Both the position numbers and the translations under genes were made by a program. Positions 47,173-59,248 of a stretch of 64,000 nucleotides of DNA are shown piece after piece. This DNA is from Jackrogersella multiformis (lineage: Eukaryota; Ascomycota; Sordariomycetes; Xylariales; Hypoxylaceae), in NCBI GenBank assembly GCA_902806575.1, contig CADCXD010000009.1:682001-746000 (forward strand), in the 5' to 3' direction. The notes under the pieces were generated by a model. The model made no database searches. It saw only the letters and a list, made by a program, of their open reading frames with translations, and had not been told where the DNA came from. Within the stretch, counting starts at the first letter, position 1, and every line of letters starts with the position of its first letter.

Positions 47173-47488
47173 TGATGATGATGATTGTGTTTACGTCCGG
47201 AGGACGTAAAGACTATCTAGGTAAATAATCTACACATCAGGCACAGCCATGTATGCACGGGACGTCTAGAATACCTCCTTGCAAAGAGGCAAAGCTAAAG
47301 TATCGTTTAACATAAGAAATCTACCGCTGTTCCTGCCCTAAAGGCATTGCTATAACTAGTTAGCGTCGGCGCCAACTACCCGACTTTTTCTACCAGAAGA
47401 AAAAACCCTAAGCATACCTTCTTATTAGCGATTCCCAATATGCCTAAAGGAAAAACCTGAGTCGGACCTGGTTAAATCGACCACGGCG

Positions 47489-47499
47489 GGATTCGAACC
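47489..47499 (-). promoter_or_regulatory. Pol III B box of SINE copy A
   Basis: GGTTCGAATCC matches the B-box consensus exactly and lies 56 bases from the A box. Confidence 0.85.
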
Positions 47500-47555
47500 C
47501 ACTTACATTGCGTATCTCAATTAAGCACGGACTAACGCACGGCCAGGCGCTTTAA

Positions 47556-47566
47556 CCACTGCGCCA
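47556..47566 (-). promoter_or_regulatory. Pol III A box of SINE copy A
   Basis: TGGCGCAGTGG matches the TRGCNNAGTGG consensus exactly, and forms the D arm with a GCGC/GCGC stem. Confidence 0.85.
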
Positions 47567-47590
47567 CGTGGGAAGAAAAAAAAAAAAAAA

Positions 47591-47604
47591 AGAAAGCAGA
47601 AGTA
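47591..47604. repeat. Target-site duplication, head side of SINE copy A
   Basis: An exact copy of the 14-mer at 47159-47172. Confidence 0.9.
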
Positions 47605-47732
47605 AATAGATAAACAATATTGTATTAATCAAGTATATTCTATCACCCCTATCTACTCTTAACTCTATACCCCTCCCTGCAAACACACACACACACACCG
47701 CAGGTTTTATCGTTTTGATTTCCGATTCGTAG

Positions 47733-49897
47733 CTAGACGGATGGTGGCTTAGACACCGACCCCCTTTCCACATCCAAGTCTTTCCCATTCCCGCTGCTTC
47801 GATCGCTTCCCGCGGAGACCTCCACGCCTTCCACGCCGATCAGGCGTTGGTGGAGCATGTGATGCTAAAGTAATGATATCGTTAGATATTGCCGATGAAG
47901 CACATACATATTATGACGATGATAAAAGGCAAAGAAAGGGATAAAAGTAAGACATACCTCGATATTGATCTTGGGGCCCTTGAACCACTTGTGGGCGTCG
48001 ACGAAGAACCATATCAGGACCAACAACATCGGCGCGCCCTAAACCAAAGTCAGCAAGTCCTATACGTGCCTAGATATATAGCCAAAATCCCAGCAACTCC
48101 GGCGCCAGCAGTAAAAGGTCCACTCACATAAACAAGCGAAGTCCAGTTCATACCCTCGAGGGTCAGGTTATCGCCCTTGACGCTGGGGAAGCACAGGACG
48201 GGCAGCATGACGAGGACGAAGCAGCAGGCGGCGACGCCGGAGGGGGTGCTGAGGCGGCCGAGGTGCCAGGGGCCGCGGCGGAACTTGTTGCCGACGAAGA
48301 CGATCTTGAGGAAGATGGGGGTGGTGAAGGCGACGTAGGCGGCGATGGCGCCGATGCTGAAGATGGCGTCGATGGCGGCGCCGCCGAAGATGAGCAGCAG
48401 CAGCACGATGCCGATCGACGTGTTGAACCACACCGCGTTCACCGGCGTCAGCGTGTGCCGGTTGACCTTCTTGAGCGGCCGGCTGGCGATCCCGAAGCAG
48501 TCGTCCCGCGCGTACGCGAAGCACACCCGCGACGCCGCCACCATACACCCCTGCCCCATGGAGTACGCGCACACGATGGTCATGGCGAGGACGGCGAGGG
48601 CGATTTTCTGCGGCAGGATCTGGATGAGGTATGCGGCGAACGGTTGACCCTAAATGTTTGGTGTGAGCGATGGACTTGTTTAGCTATGCCGACCTACCTA
48701 GTGAGGCAGGCTTATGAAAAGATTGACGGTCTTACCAGATCGCTGTTTATGACCTCGTCCACATCTTTGATCGTATACGCGATGAGAGTGTTCAATATGA
48801 ATCCGAGCACAGACCCGGAACCCGCGGTCATCACGATGGACCGCGGCGTAGCGACAGCCGCGTTCGAGCATTCCTCGGAAAGGTGGAAGCTGGCGTCGTA
48901 CCCGGACATGGTCCAGATGATGGACAGGAAGGACATCAGCACGGCGATGCCGTCGGGCCAGTCCGTGCTGTTCTGGATGCCCCACGCGAATTCGTTGGGT
49001 TGGAACTTGGGATCGCCGATCACGGCTGTGGGGATGATGATGATGACGATGACGAGGCAGAGGATGTTGATGGCGGTCCCGACGGAGTTGAAATTTGCGA
49101 TCCACAACGTCGGCATGCTGCTGATGCATGCATGCGTCAACATGATGAGGACTGTCAGGAGAAAGGTCTGGTAGCTCGTCGGTATATAGTCGGGGTACAC
49201 TATCGATGCGGCGGCCAGGATCATGGCGGCTTAGAGGTAGACGAGATGTTAATTCCTATAGCCCATTAGGGATGACCAGGAACGGTTGAGACTCACAACA
49301 TCCATAGTCAACGCTAGGAGCTCCCGTAACCTGCACGAACCAGTTACTCCAGCCGGTGATCCAAGCCGCGAATGGGCCGTACTTAGGACCGGCGAGTACC
49401 GCTGCTGCATAGTAAAGACCGCCCGAGGTTGGCATGCTGCTTGCCAATTCGGCCATCGAGGAGGCGACCTACAAAAGGGGGTCAACTTTGGATAACTTCA
49501 TAAATGAGAATGGGTCGAGCGCATACGCATAGGATGAACACGACGGACAACAGCCAGCCCCAAGTGTTCGCCGCAGGTCCGGCTATTATATGACATCTAT
49601 CAGCTATTTATCCACCTCATGAAATCCCTCTCGAAATTCACGGGGCATCTCACCATATCCGAGTCCGTACCACATGGTGGTAGCAATACTTGGCAGCAGC
49701 CCCATCACGGCGAAGCTGACGGCGAAAGTGGTCCAGGCCGAGAACTCGCGCTTGAACTCCTGCTTGTAGCCGAGCGCCGCAAGAGCCGCCTCGTCTTCGG
49801 ACATCTCTGCGATGTGGTCGGGCACATCCCCGTCGGCAAATACGGTCGTCACGGGTGGGGCGTGCACCTCCGGAGGCGCCCCTTTATCGACTGACAT
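47733..49897 (-). CDS. APC-superfamily amino acid/choline-type permease
   Basis: Plasma-membrane transporter of the amino acid-polyamine-organocation superfamily, in the fungal group with Uga4, Hnm1 and similar permeases; the substrate is not determined. Seven exons in transcript order: 49897-49654, 49582-49527, 49468-49297, 49229-48736, 48649-48128, 48038-47958 and 47864-47733; 566 residues, all phases agree. Family motifs: FKREFSAWTTFAVSFAVMGLLPS at the first helix, VASSMAELASSMPTSGGLYY, GWSNWFVQVTGAPSVDYG, MSGYDASFHLSEECSNAAVATPRSI and TPVNAVWFNTSIG. About twelve hydrophobic helices are present. The soluble tail is Ser/Gly-rich and begins with a His-rich HHMLHQ just after the last intron. 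The 56- and 81-base exons are inferred from splice consensus and phase. Confidence 0.9.
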
Positions 49898-51306
49898 CTT
49901 GGAATCCAAGGAGTGGTCCGTGGTGGCGGCGGCGCAATTCTAAGATCCGAGTTGTCGGCACGCGGTGCTCTCATGAAGTAATTCTCAGGATATAATGGAA
50001 CGGACCTCAATGATACGTGTAGTAAGTCGAATATATTCTTTCAGCAAAGCCGGATTGACGATGATGGACGGTTTGCATGAGTGATCGTCACAGGAAAAAC
50101 CTACGGCAGAGCTGAAGGAAGAAAAGTGCGAGGTTGCGCGGTGTTGCTGCAAGCCATCTTATTTAATCTAGACGCCGCCGTAGCTAGCATTGATAACCAA
50201 CATAGCTGCATAGATACCATAGATAAGTATAATAAAATGTCATGTTTATCTTAATGTACGTAAACGTTGGTCGAGCTGGGTGTTGGAGGTACCTACCCCG
50301 GCTGCTAATCAGTCGTGGGGTAGACTGCAGTAGGTACAGAAGCGACAGGTCGAGCTGGATCCCTGACCATGACCCTGACGCCTGATTTAGGGATATCCGA
50401 AGCCTATTCGTCGACGACACCAAAGACGAGTTCAAAGTCGCCTGGTATACCTAGCTGAGTTGCTCTCCCGATGATAAGGAAGTAGGGCGCCAGCAGGATC
50501 GCCTCCTGCACGAGCAGGGTTCGATAAGATCCATACATCGATGCTTACCTTAGGTACCTAACCTAGGTAGCTAGGGTAGGGTATATACTTAGAATACCTA
50601 GCAGGGGATGTCTCACTTGAACGAAAGTAGGGCCTCGTTATCTTTCAGGTAGCTGAATACGTAAGTACGACAAGGTAGTTCCATCTTATAGCGCCGAATA
50701 GCTTTATCGATACTACCTATGTAGACAGCTATAATGTAGAGCCGTCCTTTACGATCAAGGACGAATTAGATATTCCGGGAAACCGAGAAGCCCTACTATG
50801 TTACAGCATAGTGCAAGGGGTGGAAAGTATGTAGTAGTACTACAGTAGCTAGTATGTAAATGAAAGCTTGATTCGAGTAGAGCCAGGGGTTGAAGTCCGA
50901 AGCTCCTTATCTCGCCGATACCTAATCTGTAATAAAGCCGATTGAAATATATATATGCCTTTATCAGATATATTCAAACTACCATTCAACATGCATATAC
51001 CGAGTCGATGTCAGGGATCACATTATCACCACAGCCATAAAATAGGGGCGCTTTCCTCTTTCTAGGGTTTCAGGCACTTTTCTCCCCATCCATACACACC
51101 TACATGTATATAGATACTGCTTGCTTACTTCATAATATACCTAGGTACTATATACATACCTAGGTAGCTATGTACGACTAACCGCTGTCGTCGCAGACGC
51201 CGTACTCTACGGCGAATAATGAAATCCTCGTCGTGGTTTTCATCTATACGCTATTGAACGCTGTCTACTTATCCTCCGGGCTACCGCTTTTCATGACCTC
51301 GTAGCT
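49898..51306. other. Intergenic region
   Basis: Upstream of the permease gene and downstream of the 51.3-52.7 kb gene. ACCTAGGTAGCTAG motifs occur near 50551-50575, 51138 and 51161. No gene is visible. Confidence 0.55.
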
Positions 51307-52736
51307 TTAGGGATGTGATGACGATGAGGCATCGGTGTGTCCCTCGTCTATGTTTGCCGAATTCAATTCGGACCAACCTTGTCCTAATACCTGTGTGATT
51401 TGGGGCTCTAGTTCCTCCCACATATCAGGCCTAGATTTGCGCCATTCTGTGAAAATATTCTATCCAACGTCCAAGTAATTAGTATATACCTTATTCAGAA
51501 GTTCTGGGAAGGTCGTCGGATATTATTATCGCGGATCAAGCGAGTGTAATGCAATCCTAAGGCCATGGACGGAAGTAAATTGACCTATTAACTTACTTTA
51601 AACCTATGGGGGGTTTTTGAAACTTTATTGTCCCACAGCTTAAGTCCCTCGATAAAATGGGTAGCGGCTAGGCCTCTTCTCTCGTATGCAAGGCAAAGCT
51701 CTAAGGTACGGAAACTGCGGTATCTTCTTCCCGGTGGCGTTATAGCCGTACGGTTAGCTCTAATCTGGCTCCTAGTAGGCCTATGAATATCGGGATTCGG
51801 TTGGACAGGTGTCGGACGCGCAGTACGATAAGTATGGAAAGGACGTAGAAGAACCAAACGAGACGTACGGGGAGTGTTGTTCTGGATACCAAGAGCGTTG
51901 TTCTGGATACCAAGAGTGTTGATCTGGTTACGAGAATCACCATTGGTCTGATCGTCATTGTTCTGGGTTGCTACTGTATCATATTGACTGCTGCTAGACT
52001 CGGGACTCGGGATATTGGTAGGTGAAGGAAGAAAGCTTGTTGGACTATTGTCACCCTTTTCAGTGCTAGACGAGGTGTCAAAGGAGGTAGGCGTAGGAGC
52101 CCAATCGTATTCCATATCGCTACAGCCGAATACATCGCCGACAGGGTTTACCACGGTTGTGGCCTCAGAAGAAAACCGAGTACGATTTCCTAAATCTTCA
52201 CCTTCCTGACCAATGTCAAAAATGGTGTTAGTAGGTGAATACGGAATGTTGGTTTGATCGCTATTCCTGCTAGGATCTAACACCATCTCGTCGACGCCAG
52301 TCATTCCTGTGTCCTCTTGGTAAGGTTCTAATGGCGTATTGAAAGGTACAGACAGATCTGTTTGGTCGTTCTCCCTTCTAGGGTTGCCTGTGATGTTGGA
52401 CGGCAAGGATAGGAGGTTGTTTATATATTCTTGCTCCTCAGGGTTCATCAGGGGTTCGCCAGATACTGGCAAAGTGCCGATTAGACCATCGTTTCCCTCT
52501 AAAAGCAGATCTAGAAAATTGAAATTTTCTGGCTCGTCGGTGTCATTGACGGCATCGTAAGGGCTAGCGACAGGACCTTCGACAGCTTCGATAGTGGTAA
52601 GCACGCCATGCTCGGCTGCTGTCGAAGATGCACCAGCGTTTGCATCTGCTGTATAGGTTTGCTTCTTTGTTCTTTTGCTTTGCTGGCGCTTAGGTGATGG
52701 CGATAACTAATCTCGAGAATACGTATCTCCAGCCAT
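51307..52736 (-). CDS. Unknown Ser/Asn-rich protein, 5' end ambiguous
   Basis: Main exon runs from about 52682 down to 51597, last exon 51459-51307, joined in phase 0 by a GTAAGT...TAG intron. The family is not recognised. The protein has a basic N-terminal patch (KRQQSKRTKKQ, possible nuclear signal), long acidic and Ser/Thr/Asn-rich disorder, a small duplication (LGIQNNALGIQNN), and a compact C-terminus with ERRGLAATHFIEGLKLW and NIFTEWRKSRPDMWEELEP. From the ATG at 52736 the frame gives MAGDTYSRD, then an in-frame TAG (52709-52707), then the continuing long frame. The stop is avoided if a 40-base intron (52722-52683) is removed from a transcript starting further upstream; alternatively translation starts at 52604 (MLTTIEAVEGP), or the gene is mutated. 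Confidence 0.6.
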
Positions 52737-54998
52737 GATGGCACAATGCGTTCGGCTGCTGAAGAGTGAATGGCGATGGATGCTGCATATACATGCTACG
52801 GAGATATAGATGCGTCTCCTAGGTAGATGCAGCCGTATGCTAGTTGATTTGCCTGAAGTTGGCCTATATGGTATTTGCTGTTGTTGAAGACATGTAAATA
52901 AATACCTACCTAGGTACCTACCTTGGATAGTATCTAACTGGGTAGGTGGGTTGCGTATACACCTGCCTCTCCTCAACTTCCCTACCTACCCTTAAGTGAG
53001 ATTATTAGGAAAGCTTTATAGGTATAACGTTCACTGGGACCTTCCTAGCTTCGGGTCCGTCCTTAAAAGTAGTTTCCGCCATACTTTTAAATCATATACC
53101 TAGGTACTCAAAGAAACGTCGGCTCATTATTACTTCCAACTTTACAAATACACCCTACCTTTAGCCAGGTAGTTGTTCTTGCTGTTGCATAAGAGAAGCG
53201 AGTTAGCTACCACTCGATAGTCGACACTACTTACTGTTTGTTTAAGCAAAGTAATAATAATCAAGTTATATCGGGAGGCCATCGTCAGACGCTTGATAGG
53301 TTGACTTGTGTCGCTAGGTGTTGTAACTTGCAGATGTAACCCTGCCATGATATGAGATGCCCTCCAAACTTGGCATTCGTGGATAGATCCCGATCGAGAG
53401 CCAAAGCTACCTAGGTACCTAGTATGTACCTGGTAAGACATGATATCATATATTTGATTGGCTAGGCATTTGTAGTCAGGGGATCGTAGATGCGGTAAGT
53501 GGATGGGTTTTCGTTCCTATATCCAACTAAGTAGGGATGATCACTGCATGATGAAATAAAATCCATTTTCGTATAGTACCTACCTTAGGTAGGTATACTG
53601 CATGGATTCTAATAGAAATGACACGCGATACACGACCTTAGTGTATGCGGTGATATATTTCGGATAGGATGGATTTCGTCGATTGAGTCGGAGATCCGAG
53701 ATGGAGTCAGCGGTCCATCCGAGTTCGTCTTTGTTGAGGAATCGATCGCCATCTGACTGCCTATGTCCTACCTATCTGGCTGCTGTTTGGTAGCATTGTA
53801 TATGAGTATGGGCTCACCCGATTCCGTAGGGCTGTACTTAGCACTGATCGGCTGAAGAGGCTTATTGACGGGATATATTAAACTGTCTTTCTCGTTACCG
53901 TCTCTTGTGACTTGTTAACTTAAACTCGTGACCGTTGGGAATATTTTCTGAGGCTTTTGATAAAAGTTTCCTAAGCCTTGGAAGTCTCTTTAATAGGAAT
54001 GTACCTCTAGGTAGTAAATGCCTGAACTTGGAATTATAAACAATCTCCAGGGCTACTTCATCATCGTTACTTACCTGCCCGGGCAGGTGCCTACCGCCTA
54101 CCTAGAGGCTGCTACTATGTAGAAGTAAATTTTCAAGGTAACATGAAGACTGGATACTTGTGCACCTTATGACGCAGCCTACGTCGTTAGGCGTCCGACT
54201 AGTTATTGGTACCTAGTACTCGGTGCATGTGGATGACGAAACAAAATATTCCATCTCATTCATCCCATAAAAGACAGCACACAGCACAAGCTGACAGGTG
54301 AGTAAATATTGCGAATACATGGACGCCTGGGTATTTTTAAATAAAAATATTTAATTTATATTCCCTATAATAAACAAGTACATGGATGGTAGTTACCTAG
54401 GTATATTATATTTTCTTATATTTAAGTTCCCTTGCGGTTTTTTTCCAGCCAATGATACCTACCTCTACGGATGGAAGTTTTATCAAATTTGGACAGGGGG
54501 TAGATATTTAATAAGTTGCAATGCTACATTCAGGCATTCAGGGATAAGGTATTTGGCACTAGTAGCTCCGCCCTCATGGTACGTGGATGCCGATGTACCC
54601 AATGTATCTATGAAATCGATATAACCTTGGAAGTATCTTGGCCTGAGTGCAGCAGGTGGGTTCACAATTATTAATGGTACCTACCTGGATACCTACCTAA
54701 GGTACCTAACTACACTACACCACCTAATTTCTTTCGCTGGCCTAAAACGACACGAACGCAAACACTACCAGATTACCTATACATTACAACACCACACCAC
54801 TCAAATCAACTCAACTCGATTCAAACACCAACACTATTTACAAACCACCCACAACCCGAATTCAGAAATTTACGGTTCCATTTTCTATGCCAAACTTTAT
54901 CTAATCTGCCGTCGTCTTTAATATAATCGACGTCCCGACGTCTACCCCTTTCCCTTCGCTAGCCACCTAGGTAGGCAGCTTGCGCACTGCTAGGCGCA
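52737..54998. other. 2.3 kb intergenic region with ACCTAGGT palindromes
   Basis: No gene seen. Palindromes occur at 52905-52925, near 53100 and 53410, at 53578-53594 and at 54677-54709. The final 250 bases are C/A-rich and probably the EFR3 leader. Confidence 0.6.
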
Positions 54999-57900
54999 AT
55001 GAACGCCATCCAGCAGAGATGTCGGCCGAAACATCAAGTCTTGGTCCTCAAGTGCTATCCTCACACCACCAAGGGTGCCGTCGATGTTAAACCGAATTCG
55101 AGCGAGCTCAGCTACCTCCTATTCTATGCCACGTCGCGACGGTCTAAGGTTCAAAAAGTCGGCCAATTCCTCGAGAAGAAGACGGCCAGCGACGTTTGGA
55201 GGGTGCGCATTGGGTATGTCCGCTACTTCCGCTACAATTTTTCTGCTGCAAAAACAAGACAACGCGAATATCTAGCTCTCCGCCTAGCTCCTTAACTCAG
55301 ACGCCACCCAAATGGTTACCTTGGCAATTTCAACTAGTAAACAACCACTAACTACTATATCCAGAAATGTCCAGGTCACCTTGCAGATATTAGCTGCTTT
55401 AATCGAAAAAGCCCCGAAAGACCTCCCCCTATTCGCACAAAATGTCCTCAAGATCTTGGATCTCGTTCTCCGGTCCAACGACATTACCATGGTCGAAGCG
55501 TCGCTACCTACCTTTCAAACCTTCTGCGAGCATCACGATGTCTCGTCCCTTTTTGCCGATCAAGCTTACCTTCGTCAGTACGAACAGGTTGTCCTTGCTT
55601 ACGCCACCTTTGCCTCGACTCGGAAATTTCCTGGTAAGGTCGCGCCTAGCAAGCCTGTTGCTTTGAGGTGGAGAAATGCAGGCTTGGAGGCAATCAAGAG
55701 CGTTGCCGAGTCCGACGCGCTTTCTTCTGTTGCAGGACGCCAGCTCGATGTCATAGTGCCTATGATCCTGGAGAACCTATGGACCGACAACGAAGAATTC
55801 CTTAATATATTGCTGCAGCGTGTCCAGCTAGAAGAGAAGGTCGACTCTAACGCCCTGTTACGACGTAGGACGAGCATTTCAACCGTTAGAACCGCCGACA
55901 CCGGAGGCGATGCGAATCCCATAGCCATCTCGGGAACGTCTGTAGATATTGACAAGCTGGCTGAAGAAGATATTGGTGTTATGGCTATGCAATGCCTCAA
56001 ACAGATATTCGTCATACCCAACAGGGCACAGATAAACGGGGCCACTACAGCCTTATTGCGATTCATCAAGGAACGGGTTCAGCAGAAGGAGGCGGTGTTT
56101 CAGCCTCAGGGTGATAATGGGCGCGACCATGGCTGGGCGATCAAGATCTTTGAGTTTATCACGAGATGGGCTCCGGTGCAAGATCGCTATGTCATCATGA
56201 TTACCGCCACGGACGCATTTTTACGGAACCCCCCGACTAGCGAGGATGTGGCCGATCAAATTGTACTTGCAGCTATCATTGGGTCCTTATTGAGCTCCGA
56301 CATCAATTTGATCGGGTTAAGTGTGATGGATGTCCTCTTAGGCTTTATACAACATATGAAGCGGGTTTTGAAACACTCGGGAAGCTCAAGAGGAAGTGCC
56401 GGTTCTGGTACAGCGTCGGGAGACGAAAAACCCCCGTCGGTTTCCAACCTTGAGCAGCACCTCTCAGCTCCATACGGAGAACTCCTGACCCGAATCCAGC
56501 AGTGTATTGGTCATCTAGCCACCCACGTCTACTATGCGGATCAGATATCCGACATGATCTCCAGTATTCTCCTCCGACTCAAGCCCCATCCGAGTACGGT
56601 GAACTCATCGCCAGTAACCGAAAAGACCGATGCTTTACCCGGAACTTCGGCGGTCAATATTTCAGACGACCAGTCTCACCTCGATAGCTTCTTCGCGTTG
56701 GACTTGGCCAAGACCATCGCACTTCAAGCCATCAAATCCATTCTCCTCGTTGCCAACCCGGAGACCAAGATTACCGGAAATGTCAATTTAACTAGAAATA
56801 AGGTTTCCATACAAGTATGGGAGGGTTCACACTGGCTCTTGCGCGATCCAGACGGACAGGTCCGAAAGGCATATATCGATGCCGTCACTACCTGGCTAGA
56901 TAGAGAAACTACCAGGTTGGACATGGAAGCGCGTGACGACATGAGCCAGAAACCACAACGACCAAATAATAGAGAAATGCCGTCAGCAAGTATTGCTCGT
57001 CGAGCCGTCTCAAATGCTTCGAACCGGGAGAAACCTGCAAAAATTCCGCGATCCCGCTTTTTGCAACTCCTCCATCTCGCTATATATGATAGCGCTTTGC
57101 AGTTTGTGGAGTTCGAGGAAGATATTGCTCATCTCCATATTTTGTTGACTAAACTAGTCAATAAACTCGGCGTCAATGCTGCTAGATACGGTCTTCCAAT
57201 GGTTTTCCGGCTTCAGGAGGATATCCTGGAAGCAGAGACACCCTCGTCGAAGGTCCACCTTGGATGCCTCTGCCACGGCTATTTCTGGGCGCTGAGTGAG
57301 CATTTCGAATTTGAAGCTTCGGTTGTTGGCCGCGCGATTCATAACGAGATCGTTCGGAGAAGAAGCAAGAATTTCTGGGTCGAAGGCGTACATATTCCAA
57401 CGCCTTCATTAGACGATTTAGGGACTCCCGGTGTGGTTAGATCCCAATCGAAGATACCTACGCATGAGGTAGAGTCGGAAGCACTGCTGCCCTTCGATGA
57501 TCGCCTCACGATGGTGGAATGCATTTGCATGAACTACAAGGAGAGAGCAATTTCCCCTCCGACGAGCCCCTCCACGTCGCCCGGGCGCGTATTCTCGCAC
57601 CCAATTCTGAGCTCTATTCCACCAGCCCATGACGAGCATGATCTGCCTGATAAATTTAGGGAGGAAATGTCGACAGATTGGAATCGAGAAGCCGTTGTCA
57701 TCGCTCTACAAGCAGAGAGCAAGTCTGCTTCGCTCAACGGGTCTAAAACCGGAACAACCGCCACTCGGGGAAATCATCTTACTGTCAACGGACCGTCTGC
57801 CAACGGCTACGCTCCAAGCAGACCCGAATCAGCTTATCCTCGACAGACCACCCTGCGACCCGCGTCGCATGCCAGCCATGCCGCCAATTTACGGAACTCT

Positions 57901-58497
57901 AGCTTACAGAGCCACGGCTCGGGGAAGAGTGCCTCTAGTCGAGGTTTCGTCGCTTCTGTCGACCAGCTCAAATCAGCATTGTCCGGAGAACCAGTCAGGC
58001 CAGCTACATTCCAAACGTTACGCGAAGATGACGACAGCAGCGAGAGTATGGCGAGCTACGATTTCACGCCATCGGAGCTTTCATTCAACCCTCAGGCAGA
58101 GGGTGCCGACAGCCATGAAGCGGCCCTAGCACGGTCGCGATCGAAGTCTCGGGAACGAAAGGCGTCCGGGGACTCGTGGGGTCCTCTGTCCTATCCTACC
58201 GAAGGCGAGGCCGAAGATGGAGAAAACGTACCACCAGTACCTCCACTACCAGCATCGTTAGTGGGGAAATCACCTCCGACTGAGGTTACCTTTGATCGCG
58301 GCACCAAGGCTTCACCCCAGGACCACGTCGTCAAGAGCCCCAAGAGAAATCTTAAGAGCCGAGGGGGAGATAGCATCCTCTCAAACAGCTTTGCCAATGC
58401 GGGTGCCGCTAGCATGGACCTTCAAGCGATGCTCAAGGGGATCGACAGCAAGTCTAAGCAGAACACTATCGGAAATTTAACTAGACCTCCTTACTAA
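54999..58497 (+). CDS. EFR3: Efr3, plasma-membrane scaffold of PI4-kinase Stt4
   Basis: Peripheral membrane protein that anchors the Stt4 phosphatidylinositol 4-kinase complex (with Ypp1) to the plasma membrane. Exons 54999-55213 and 55365-58497, 1115 residues. The N-terminus MNAIQQRCRPKHQVLVLKCYP has C8 and C19 next to basic residues, fitting palmitoyl and phospholipid anchoring. Next come the conserved SELSYLLFYATSRRSKVQKVG and FLEKKTASDVWRVRIG, then NVQVTLQILAALIEKAPKDL and ARM/HEAT-like helices to about residue 750 (for example SNDITMVEASLPTFQTFCEHHD). The C-terminal 350 residues are Ser/Pro-rich and disordered with many potential phosphosites, ending LQAMLKGIDSKSKQNTIGNL. Length agrees with other filamentous fungi. 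The 151-base intron is longer than most here. Confidence 0.93.
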
Positions 58498-59248
58498 TAG
58501 TTTTCACTATAACAAGTTCATATGTACTTGGTACTTTTAATTTAGATTTTACGGAGGCGGGAGATTCGAAGTTGAACTCTTAATGGCAGCTCTGAGGCGA
58601 GGGGGCCTGTTCGTCTCGCGCGGTCGAGGCGTTGTAAACTCTTTAACGCCAGGGAGTATCTACGGAAGGCCAGCCCGCATAAAAGGATGATGGGAACTGG
58701 AACTTCGAAAAAGAAAGATTACTACGTGGGGGCAACTCTATCTAAACATATGCTTGTATATATTACACGTCTATCTTGTCCTTTTGTCGGCCTCTTCTGC
58801 TTGTAGCGCGGTGCTTTTGCTTTAGGTTTCGCTGGCCAAGTGTACGGGCTAGTTATTTAGTGATAGAGAAGAGCATCATATCAATAAAAAAGCCAAAAAC
58901 TTAAGCTTGGATTTTGCTAAAACTTGTGTGTTTTCGATGGGGATTTATATTCCTGTCGGAAAAAGAAATTGAGGACTTTCGTATATCCCCTTTAAGTCTA
59001 TTCACTCGATTCGGTGTTAGGTGGGTTAGGTAGGTTGTGTGCCCGATTAGATATGGTAGAGCTACGTGGGCTATGATTGGCTAATTGATGCTTAAGGATA
59101 TTGAAACTAATGGGTGGATTGCATAATCGATAATCGATAAGGAAATATGCGTAAATTTATACAGTGTCATTTCTTTAATTCGGCCCACTTCAGATTTCAA
59201 GACCGTTCTCTCTCCTAACTGCAACATACACGCAACACATGTCCAAAG
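58498..59248. other. Intergenic region
   Basis: Between EFR3 and ATP12, both on the plus strand. No gene or marked repeat is seen, apart from AT-rich stretches. Confidence 0.5.

Larger units (their letters stand above)
47173..47590 (-). mobile_element. tRNA-derived SINE, copy A (nearly full length)
   Basis: A non-autonomous retroelement on the minus strand. Its tRNA-like head has a perfect A box (TGGCGCAGTGG, 47566-47556) and a perfect B box (GGTTCGAATCC, 47499-47489) with a foldable T arm (GTGGG/CCCGC). A tRNA-unrelated body of about 300 bases follows. The 3' end has a 9-base hairpin (TTTACGTCC and its complement, loop TCC) directly before a (ATC)n tail. Perfect 14-base duplications flank it. 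In sense orientation a T15 run lies between the duplication and the head, which is unusual. The body matches copy B at 63223-63553. It must be moved by a LINE reverse transcriptase, which is not in this window. I do not recognise the family name. Confidence 0.88.
45696..47732. other. Intergenic region containing a SINE
   Basis: Between CENP-O and the convergent permease gene. Apart from the retroelement at 47173-47590 it contains ACCTACCTAAGGTA-type motifs near 46490 and no recognisable gene. Confidence 0.6.

Noticed and set aside
47480..47575. Functional tRNA gene
   Set aside because: A and B boxes are perfect, but the acceptor ends mismatch, no anticodon stem is convincing, and target duplications flank the whole 418-base unit, so it is the head of a SINE.
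48263..49174. 303-codon plus-strand ORF over the permease gene
   Set aside because: Antisense shadow; the minus strand gives transmembrane helices with family motifs and phase-consistent introns.
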